NCBI GenBank assembly: GCA_003427395.1 | Contig: BFEA01000555.1 | Span: 121,686 to 160,987, forward strand | From: Chara braunii | Taxonomy: Eukaryota; Streptophyta; Charophyceae; Charales; Characeae | Reading direction: 5' to 3' | Length of the DNA stretch: 39,302 bases | Shown here: piece by piece, positions 9,841 through 16,826 of the stretch | Position numbering within the stretch: the first letter of the stretch is position 1 | Layout of the letters: the number at the start of each line of letters is the position of its first letter | Program-made: the position numbers and the translations under genes | The notes under the pieces: generated by a model | Database searches by the model: none | Told to the model about the DNA's origin: nothing | What the model saw: the letters and a program-made list of their open reading frames with translations, nothing else

Positions 9841-9988
9841 ACCAAGGGCCTTTTAGACCGAGACGCCATAAACCATTTGGATTTTAGTATCATTTTACAT
9901 TCTTAAGTTTGGTGTCGAGTGAAAAAAAAAAAAAGAGTGTCACGGAGGGGGTTGCGAGACCATCAAGCTGACATGTTCCCCTTTGAGA
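9841..9988 (-). repeat. Dispersed repeat, inverted relative to 22068-22192
   Basis: Its reverse complement aligns with 22068-22192 over about 125-150 bp. Shared blocks are AACATGTCAGCTTGATGGT, CCGTGACACTCTT, CAAATGGTTTATGG and GTCTAAAAG. An A/T run distinguishes this copy. No coding capacity; type unknown. Confidence 0.7.
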
Positions 9989-10150
9989 GTAAACGCTACG
10001 AAACAGTTATAAAATTTGTCTGCAATTGTATTTTTTTTAAGAGTCGGTTTTATGCTCTTTCCTCAACGAAATACATAAACCTACAAAACAAACATCCTTC
10101 AATAATCACTCTCACTTTCCTTTTGAGGTTTGGTTACACATCATCGTTAA

Positions 10151-10284
10151 ACGACCAGTACCTCCACATTTTTAGGCCGTTAACGTGGTGGCTGAATCGG
10201 TGCGCCGCGCAGGTCCATATGCACTTGCCTCAGAGCCTTCCCAGAGGGGGCCTAAGACCCCCTCTGCTGGGGTACTGGTGGTGT
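10151..10284 (+). mobile_element. TTAA-flanked MITE, copy 1
   Basis: A 134-bp block with ends ACGACCAGTACC and GGTACTGGTGGTGT (imperfect inverted repeats), directly flanked by TTAA at 10147-10150 and 10285-10288. Its interior (CCAGAGGGGGCCTAAGACC and the CAGGTCCATATGCA segment) is nearly identical to the inverted copy at 34358-34484. TTAA target duplications are typical of piggyBac-type transposases, so it may be a non-autonomous relative; no transposase of that type is in the window. Confidence 0.75.
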
Positions 10285-10339
10285 TTAAGACTCTTTGGTG
10301 AAGATTAGATCCTTGGTTGGCAATTTGGCGTGTGGCAAG

Positions 10340-10410
10340 CAGCCGGAATTTTATTTTTCTTTTTTTCTTTTTTTCTTTTTTTCTTTTTTTCTTTGTTTCT
10401 TTTTTTTTAA
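10340..10410. repeat. T-rich (CTTTTTTT)n tract adjoining a U6 relic
   Basis: A run of about nine TTTTTTTC-type units. Read on the minus strand it is an A-rich tail immediately after a truncated U6 sequence, like the tail of a retrotransposed RNA. Confidence 0.7.
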
Positions 10411-10470
10411 GGGGCCATGCTAATCAATCTTCTCTGTATCGTTCCAATTTTAACGGATGTCCCGAAGGAC
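10411..10470 (-). pseudogene. Truncated U6 snRNA retropseudogene
   Basis: The minus strand reads GTCCTTCGGGACATCCGTTA, AAATTGGAACGATACAGAGA, AGATTGATTAGCATGGCCCC, matching the first about 60 bases of plant U6. It carries a 4-base insertion (GATTGATTAG for GATTAG). It stops at GGCCCC and runs straight into an A-rich tail, lacking the 3' half. This is the structure expected from LINE-type reverse transcription with template switching. Confidence 0.85.
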
Positions 10471-11286
10471 AGTAGCCGGAAATTTCTATGTAACGTTGTG
10501 GACGAATTTTATGTTTAGCAGGCAGAATTGTCTCCCAGAATTTTCGATGTAAAGTTCTGGATGCATTTATTTTCTGTCATTGGTGTTGTAGTGAGCTGGC
10601 AGAATCGTCTCCTGAGGACTTGTTTATCACTCATTTATGGAGCTGGATGAAATTGCGGTCAGATGCATGCAGGTCGGGCCAGAAATGCAGTCAGATACAA
10701 TTGAGATTTAGAGCTAGCGTGTAGTACGCCCTAAATAAAATCAGAGTTCTTATCTTGCAGTCTGTTATACTGAGCTTCGATTTCTTTTGTTTTTTTTTTC
10801 AGCCATCCCGGATGAAAAATTGGAGTCCGTTTTTTCTTTTCTTTTCTTTTCTTTTCTTTTTAAGTTTTTATTGTCTCGAATCTTGATTTATAACTTTGTA
10901 ACTTTGTATCCCTTAATGAATGATTTTTTTTTTCCAGATTTTGTCATTTATCATTTCGTTCATTCCAAAGTTCACTGGGAGCTTTGACAAGTACAATTGG
11001 TGGTGTCACTGTTATGTACATGCATTTATTTTCTTATTCAGGTAACAAAAGGTACCTTGTGCCTTTTTTTTTTTTTTTTTTAGTGCTCTTAGTTTAGGTT
11101 TAGGAATGACTTTGTATTTTGTATACCGTGTTTGTATGGTGGCGCGATGTAATACGTGAATCCACCTATGTATAACAGTATGACTTTTTTTAATTTCTTT
11201 TTAGAAGTTTTACCTATGGCCTTCCCTCCTGGTTTAAAACACTGCAAAGTTGTAAACTCGAGAGTTTTTCAGAATCAGCAAGCGGC
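10471..11286. other. Gene-free AT-rich stretch
   Basis: No gene recognised. It holds a (TTTTC)n run at about 10831-10862, a T run at 11065-11082, and several T-rich tracts. Open frames here are short and low complexity. Confidence 0.5.
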
Positions 11287-11362
11287 CACAGACGTTATCC
11301 CCCCCCCCTCCTTGTTCAAACTGCAAACCACAACCATATACCCAGAGTTAAGCAGCCCTGTG
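11287..11362 (+). repeat. Left copy of a diverged direct repeat flanking a U6 relic
   Basis: GACGTTATCCCC, then TTCAAACTGCAAACCACAACCA, then CCAGAGTTAAGCAGCCC. The same order of blocks recurs at 11631-11702 (GACGTTATCCCC, TTCAAACCTCAAACGACAACCA, CAAGAGTTACCCAGCCC). Confidence 0.6.
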
Positions 11363-11434
11363 TGGACGTAATGAAACACTGCAAAAAATTGCACGGCTTC
11401 AAAGTCGCGAGTTTTAGAATGTGCAAAAACTGTG

Positions 11435-11567
11435 GTCCTTCGGAGGACATATCCGTAAAAATTGGAACGATACACAGAGAGAGAGAGAGAGAGAGAGAAG
11501 ATTAGTACCATGGCACCTGCGCTTTAAAGGATGACACGCATGAATCGAGAAATGGTCCGAATTTTTT
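11435..11567 (+). pseudogene. Full-length U6 snRNA-like gene with (GA)n expansion
   Basis: Starts GTCCTTCGGAGGACAT and ends ATGACACGCATGAATCGAGA-AATGGTCC-GAATTTTTT, so both U6 ends and the T-run terminator are present. Between GGAACGATACACAGAGA and AGATTAG a (GA)n run of about 26 extra bases expands the ACAGAGA box. The AGC catalytic triad is destroyed (GATTAGTACCATGG instead of GATTAGCATGG). No upstream sequence element or TATA box is evident. It is a pseudogene or a bizarre variant, length about 133 instead of about 103. Confidence 0.85.
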
Positions 11568-11572
11568 CTTGT

Positions 11573-11576
<4 letters not shown>

Positions 11577-11613
<37 letters not shown>
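11577..11613. repeat. Poly(A) run
   Basis: About 37 consecutive A just downstream of the U6-like sequence; may be the tail of a retrotransposed U6 transcript. Confidence 0.8.
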
Positions 11614-11614
<1 letters not shown>

Positions 11615-11630
11615 AGAATGAGCACGTGTG

Positions 11631-11702
11631 CAACGGACGTTATCCCCAGTTCAAACCTCAAACGACAACCAGAAACCAAGAGTTACCCAGCCCCCGTGCC
11701 GC
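11631..11702 (+). repeat. Right copy of the direct repeat flanking the U6 relic
   Basis: See the left copy at 11287-11362; the blocks keep order and spacing with scattered substitutions. Confidence 0.6.
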
Positions 11703-11869
11703 TGAATGGTGGGAGTGGTACACACCCATATCATGGATCATTGCTGAAGACCAGACCTGATGTCGGATCCCGAGGAATCAGATGAATGAATAATTCAGAA
11801 TCACCAGGGGGGCGCTCAATTTGATCGGTGATGATACCTCAAGCCTATTCAGGTGAAGACGGGAGCTAG

Positions 11870-12035
11870 CTGGAGGGGGCTATTGTGCTGTGGGGGCCAT
11901 TATGCTGTGTATAGCTAGCTAGGTGTGATTATAGCTGTAAGCTATATAGGACAATTTATAGGTGTGTATAGCTAGCCAGCTAGCAGGTGAACTGCTGGCC
12001 ATTATGCTGTGTATAGCTAGCTAGCTAGCTAGCTG
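11870..12035. repeat. AGCT palindromic repeat cluster
   Basis: The phrase ATTATGCTGTGTATAGCTAG occurs at about 11898 and 11999, a shorter form at about 11954, and AGCTAGCTAGC runs extend each. Self-complementary and probably unstable; no gene. Confidence 0.7.
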
Positions 12036-12407
12036 CCCTTGTGATCGAAACAGCACAAGGTGTGATTTCCACTCTTGCGCTGTTCCCATCTGGCTGCCCT
12101 CGTGATTTAACAGTTATCATTTCATCAGGTTGCCTGCTGTGGGGCAGATGCACGTGTTTTGTTTCCTTTTTCCGTTTTTTGCAGGTGAGGTGCATGAAAC
12201 GGACTGAGGGGAGGTTTCTTGCAACCCAGAGTTTTTGTTTCTTTTATTGTTGTTCATGAAGTCCCTTTTTCGTTTTTCATATTAAAAAAAAACGGGCCGG
12301 GAGCGTCACCCAGCTTAGCTATGTATATTGTAAAGAATCAACAAACTGCCCTGGTGTCCCTCGCAAAAACGTAGGTGGTCCCGTTGATGGGTGAGACTCA
12401 CCGGCCG

Positions 12408-12437
12408 AGCTTAAACCACCAGTACTTGGCCCAGCTA
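12408..12437 (+). repeat. Solo MITE terminus
   Basis: CTTAA followed by ACCACCAGTACTTGGCCCAG matches the left end of the MITE at 12894-13094, including the TTAA, but here it runs directly into the tandem array without an opposite end. Confidence 0.6.
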
Positions 12438-12893
12438 TTGGCCGCGGAAAAAAAATAGAGTAGAAACGTTTCTAGTTGAATGAATTTGGGCGCTTCTGTA
12501 GTGGCCCGTACGTTTCCTAAAATTGTGGCGAGTTAGCGGGCACGACTCTAGGAAGTACCGCAGTGGTTTAAGCAAAGTAGACCACTGTTGGCCGCAGGAA
12601 AAAATAGAGTAGAAACGTTTCTAGTTGAATGAATTTGGCCGCTCCTGTAGTGGCCCGTACATTTCCTAAAATTGTGGCGCGTTAACGGGCACGACTCTAG
12701 GAAGTACTGCAGTGGTTTAAGCAAAGTAGACCACTATTGGCCGCGGGAAAAAATAAAGTAGAAACGTGNNNNNNNNNNNNNNNNNNNNNNNNNNNNNNTG
12801 AATGAATTTGGGCCCTCCTGTAGTGGCCCGTACGTTTCCTAAAATCGTGGCGCGTTAACGGGCACGACTCTAGGAAGTACTGCAGTGGTTTAA
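12438..12893 (+). repeat. Tandem array, period 149-150 bp, about three units with an assembly gap
   Basis: Units begin at TTGGCCGCGG (12438), TTGGCCGCAGG (12588) and TTGGCCGCGG (12737), and share AGTAGAAACGT, GTAGTGGCCCGTAC, GGGCACGACTCTAGGAAGTA and GTGGTTTAAGCAAAGTAGACC. The third unit contains 30 N (12769-12798) and its end is interrupted by the MITE at 12894. No coding sequence. Confidence 0.88.
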
Positions 12894-13094
12894 ACCACCA
12901 GTACTTGGCCCAGCTATCGGTCGCGGCGCTTTCCCGTTAACGCGGCGCGGCTTTAGGGCTTCGGGGTACCGGACCTCAATGGCTGGAAGCGCCAGCCAAA
13001 ACAATATTGAAACGGTACCCCAGCGCTTCGGCGAAAATCGGCGAGCAGGGGCATTCCAGGCTCGGCATCGATAGTTGGGCCAAGTACTGGTGGT
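12894..13094 (+). mobile_element. TTAA-flanked MITE, copy 2, inserted in the tandem array
   Basis: 201 bp with 26-bp terminal inverted repeats differing at one position (ACCACCAGTACTTGGCCCA at each end), TTAA at 12890-12893 and 13095-13098. The flanks GCAGTGGT and GCAAAGTAGACC are contiguous around a single TTTAA in the other array units, which proves insertion with duplication of TTTAA or TTAA. The interior also folds back (GGTACCG/CGGTACC and GGCTGG/CCAGCC). It shares only termini with copies 1 and 3. Confidence 0.85.
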
Positions 13095-13478
13095 TTAAGC
13101 AAAGTAGACCGCTAATTTCTGCGAAAACCCTAATTAGATGCGGTAACAAAATCAATGCTAAAATCTCCATAGAATAGAAGGCATAGCTGGTGGAAAAAAA
13201 ATTTAAGTAATACGTAGAACATCTACTGTCCTACGGGTGAAACTACCTCATACACCCGCGAGGAAGGGTCACACCAAACGGCAGACCCCATAGCCCAACC
13301 CAGAGACTGCAATGCAAGGCAGATTACTCTCAATAGCACAGCCATCTCTGACAAGGACGGTCACCGCCCACCATGATGATGCCTTCACAACGTGATGCTC
13401 CTTCCTCACATCTATCCACAATCGATCCAACTACCATGCCACCTGCACAGCAGAGGCACACACAAAAGCAGAACCTAT
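13095..13478. other. Gene-free flank of the Harbinger element
   Basis: Remainder of the interrupted array unit (to about 13112), then sequence with no recognised gene. A 17-base word at 13286-13302 recurs at the right border of the Harbinger element (16820-16836). Confidence 0.5.
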
Positions 13479-13481
13479 ATA

Positions 13482-13506
13482 GGGGCTCGTTCGACACTCC
13501 TCGGGC
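13482..13506 (+). repeat. Left terminal inverted repeat of Harbinger element
   Basis: First 20 bases are a perfect inverse of 16804-16823; the match goes on for five more bases with one mismatch. Confidence 0.92.
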
Positions 13507-14301
13507 GCGTAAATCCCCCGAGGAAATGATCGTTCCACTTATCCTCGGGGAACAGATTGAAAAAAAAATGTGAAAACAAATCCTCGGGGATTCCTCGGGT
13601 TACAGCCATTCTGATGCGTTCCCCAAGGGATCTCCTGAGGTCCCTCGGAGGTTGAGCATCTGGAAGAATCAGGGCGTCGACGGCAGCTCTCTCAACGACA
13701 TTTGCTCGGCGTGGTCAATTGCTGTTCCTAGCGGCCTTGGACGGACATCTTTGGTCGGCAACGGTCGGCGTCATGGAACTGGCCACCAACGGTCGTCGTT
13801 GGCGGTATGCCGGCCTCCGCGATGTCGAAAAAGGGCCGTCTTGCGTTGCTGCCCTTGGCTACGAGCGGGAAGGCGCTCAGCATATTCGAATATTTCAGGC
13901 GGCCCCCGCCGTCCCGATTGCGCAGTGTCTTCCACGACGGAATATGTTACGGTGATTTTGTCGATAGGTGTGATCGGTCTTTTGCAGCACTGTCCCTTGC
14001 CGTTACCACAAAGATCCACCGTTGTCTTCTAGCGGATGCCGTCGTCCACGTGCCTTTCATGGCCGACGTCTTTTGGAGGTTGCCGCTGCTGGCGCTAATC
14101 ATCCTTGGCAGCCTTCCCCGACGTGGTCGCTGAAGACGCTCTTTGAAGAGGGTCGTCAGGATGGAGGGGCGGCAGGCGATCAGCAGGTCTGCAGGCGAGC
14201 AGGTTGGTGGGCAGCGGGGTGGCCCCAAGCCGTCTTAGATTTCACGGCCGTCGTCGGGCCGGTCTGCGTACGCGCACCTACCACCGCACTCACAGCTGCT
14301 G
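13507..14301 (+). other. Left internal region of the Harbinger element
   Basis: Starts with four or five CCTCGGG-type motifs (13498-13650). The remainder is GC-rich with overlapping open frames on both strands and no recognisable domain. It may be the 5' region of the plus-strand gene. Confidence 0.45.
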
Positions 14302-15078
14302 TTGGACACGTCCGACGAGGAGGCGGATGAGAAATGTCCACCAAACGTGCCGCTAGGAAGTGGATCCACCCAAGCGTGGTCGGCCATGCAGCTGTGTGGA
14401 AGCCGCGACGGCGGCTGTGGGCGGACCTACACCGAACTCCTCCAGCAGGGGCTCAGCGGTGACGAAGGCGATGGCAGCATGAATCTTTCGTTCGGCCTGT
14501 GTAGCGGTAGGTCGTCGGTCGGCTCTCGAATGGTCGTCATTAAACCCCATCCGGACGAAGACGGCGGCCAGGTGACGCCTGTTGCGCGATCATCCAGGTC
14601 ACCAGCGCCGTTGTGAGAGGCGACGGGGAACAACAGGGAACCTCTGACGCAGCAATTCCGGTCGTCGTCTGTGTCCAGGGCTGCCTCTGTTCGCCCCCAG
14701 TGGACCCAGTCATGTCTCCCCTGCCCGGCGGTTCGATTGCAAGCCGCCGTCGTGACGAATGCGGGAAGACGGATCGTGGCATCGTCAATCTTGGTGACGC
14801 ACGGGACGGGAGGGAGGTGTGGGCAGTACAGCGACGGCTGCTGCGGTTGGGGCGGGAGGAGTCCATAACGCGGGGGTGCAACGACTGCGTGTGGGTGACC
14901 ACGAAAACGATGGCGAGGAACCAGTGCTGCACGCGGACGATCACGAGTGGAACGACAACGACGGCGAAGGTGAGGAGGAGGAGGCAGGCTACATTTCGCC
15001 GTCCAATCAGGCTGTCGCGATGGGAGGGAGGGGCGGAAAGGTGAAGGTGAGGAGGAGGAGGCAGGCTACGTTTCGCCG
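14302..15078 (+). pseudogene. Remnant of the second Harbinger gene (acidic, low-complexity part)
   Basis: Frame 14302-14616 reads DTSDEEADEKCPPNVPLGSG, then RTYTELLQQGLSGDEGDGSM and NLSFGLCSGRSSVGSR. A different frame from about 14819 gives an acidic stretch (GDHENDGEEPVLHADDHEWN, then DGEGEEEEAGY). Autonomous PIF/Harbinger elements carry a Myb/SANT-like DNA-binding protein beside the transposase, often with such disordered acidic N-terminal regions. No Myb-like tryptophan pattern is found here, so either this is the N-terminal part of such a protein with the rest deleted, or an unrelated frame. Two frame changes indicate decay. Confidence 0.35.
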
Positions 15079-15082
15079 TCCA
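14966..15082. repeat. Partial tandem duplication (40-bp blocks, 77 bp apart)
   Basis: 14966-15005 and 15043-15082 are identical except one base (GGCTACATTTCG versus GGCTACGTTTCG). The second copy ends exactly where transposase homology begins on the minus strand. Confidence 0.85.
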
Positions 15083-16007
15083 TGTTCGTCTTGTGGGAGC
15101 GAAGGAACAACCTCCACATCCCTTTCAATCTGCCGAAAGCCCTCTCGACTGCTCCCTTCGTCGTCTTCTGCTTGTTGTCGAAGCGCAGCTCCGACGGGTG
15201 TTGTGTGAGACCGCCGTAGGGGACGACCACCCATTCGGAGGGGGGATAATCGTTGTCGCCCAGCACATACCCGTTCGTCCGCACACCGAAAGGCAGAATG
15301 ACATGGGGTTTAGTGAAAAGCTCCCCTGCCTCCGCGAGCGCCCATAAACTTGATAGGTGGACGATCCTCACGTCGTGGCGACTTCCCGGATATTCGACAA
15401 ACACATCCAGCACGCGCAAGCTCAGATCGACAACCACCTGCGCCTGGACGGAGAAACAGCGGTTTCTGTCGTAGTATTCCTCCCCGGGGCAATTCGTTGG
15501 CTTGTCGATGAAGATATGGGTGCAGTCGATGCACCCATGGCAGTTAGGGGAACCCTTGTCAGCGGAAGCGCGCAAGACGACGGCCTTCTGCAGTCCCGTT
15601 GGCCACGACATCTTGTCGGGGTAGGCAGTCAGCAACGCCGCAGTTACATCCCGCACAGCCACCAACCCAAAAGATCTGCCAATGCCGAAGCTGCATGTCT
15701 CGCTCTCGTAAGTCTCCCCCGACCCCCATCTGTACAAAGCATAGGCGACAATGTGATCAGGCTGGAGGGGCTTCATATAGAAAGTCACACTCCGTTCAAG
15801 AAAGGGAGACAAAGTTTCCGCTACCTCTCGGAACGCACGTGGCGACATGCGCAGCTTGTCCTTGAAGTAGTCCGCCGTCGCGTCGTCGCAATGCCGCAGA
15901 TCCTCCCACGTCCCCGTGTCCGTCGCTTCATCCACCACCTGGGCGACACTCTGGGAAACCCTCCACACCCCATGGCGTAATGGCATCGCAAATGGCAGCA
16001 TTGTCAT
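15066..16007 (-). pseudogene. HARBI1-like DDE transposase, C-terminally truncated
   Basis: 313 codons. The DDE_4-type nuclease signatures are GCIDCTHIFI (D161), YPGSRHDVRIV (D212), VLGDNDYP (D251) and KGAVERAFGRLKGMWRL (E288), in correct order, so the catalytic D/D/E is intact. It would cut and paste elements with matching ends. The N-terminal helical part is KLRMSPRAFREVAETLSPFL. Homologous character ends at about residue 310 (KTNMD); the family normally continues with a C-terminal helix containing an HN-type motif, which is absent. At the N-terminus, residues 1-13 repeat in another frame what the upstream reading frame (16185-15972) encodes, so there is probably a frameshift near 15970. Confidence 0.88.
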
Positions 16008-16185
16008 CTTCCTTCACATTCAAGGACGGCAGCGTCTTCTTCCTCCGTGCGCGAATGGCCGCTTTCATCCTACCCTCGGTCCTCTGCACCTGACAGCTGA
16101 TGAGGATGGTGTTGATGACAGCTACCACCGTCGTCCGCTCCGTCTTGCTGAGTGTGTCACGCCCCACCTCCCCGTTCATGTCCAT
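15960..16185 (-). pseudogene. Probable N-terminal segment of the Harbinger transposase, out of frame
   Basis: From an ATG at 16185 this frame reads MDMNGEVGRDTLSKTERTTV, then VAVINTILISCQV and KEDDNAAICDAITPWGV. It ends in a different frame just where the main transposase frame becomes convincing (WRVSQSVAQVVDEATD). It may be the true N-terminus separated by a one- or two-base shift, or upstream noncoding DNA. An intron is less likely as no good splice sites are obvious. Confidence 0.4.
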
Positions 16186-16798
16186 CGCCGACAACTTCAA
16201 ATGTGGACGGCTCGGGCGCGAAGTAAAGAAGACTCCACGTCTGCAGGGGCGCACAACAGCGATTCCGAGGACTGCCGACAGGAGTGCACGACGTACACAT
16301 CGACGACGAAGGTGCGCCTGCGACGACGATAAGGGTGACGACCAATGGTGACGGCGTGTTTGCTGCTTGGGACGCATACATGTACGTTTCACGTGGGCGC
16401 CGTCACGCAGCCGCCACCACGCACCCGAAAGCTTCGGTCGAGGAACGTTGCGTCCGTCAGCCGCAAGGGATGCCCACGCCCCCCCCCCTGTCGCTTGTGG
16501 GAATTCGAATTTCAAATTTCGAATCCGGGACTGCGCGCCTTTATGTCGTCGCCACTTTTTTTTTTTCGCCGCCAACTATTGCGACGCCCACCCGAGTTGG
16601 ACCAAGGACGACGGCACGGACACAATTTGATGGACCAACCGCCCCCCCCCCCCCCTCCGCGTCCGCGTATCGAAATATGAAACTGGCCGCGGGAGCAGCC
16701 GAGGAATCGTCCTCGGGGAGCTTTTCCGAGGATGATTGGAACGGAGGCGTGATTTTCCTCAGGCGACGATGGGAAATTTTCCTCGGGGCCTAAGGATG

Positions 16799-16823
16799 GC
16801 CCAAGGAGTGTCGAACGAGCCCC
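16799..16823 (-). repeat. Right terminal inverted repeat of Harbinger element
   Basis: Inverse of 13482-13506; followed by the ATA duplication at 16824-16826. Confidence 0.92.
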
Positions 16824-16826
16824 ATA

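Larger units (their letters stand above)
13482..16823. mobile_element. PIF/Harbinger DNA transposon, 3342 bp, complete ends
   Basis: Terminal inverted repeats of 25 bp (13482-13506 and 16799-16823) start GGGGCTCGTTCGACACTCCT at each end and differ at one base. They are flanked by ATA at 13479-13481 and 16824-16826, a 3-bp target duplication as expected for this superfamily. CCTCGGGG/CCCCGAGG motifs recur in the first and last 150 bp, probably transposase-binding sites. Inside lie a minus-strand DDE transposase and a plus-strand acidic reading frame facing each other, both apparently cut at about 15080. Confidence 0.92.
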
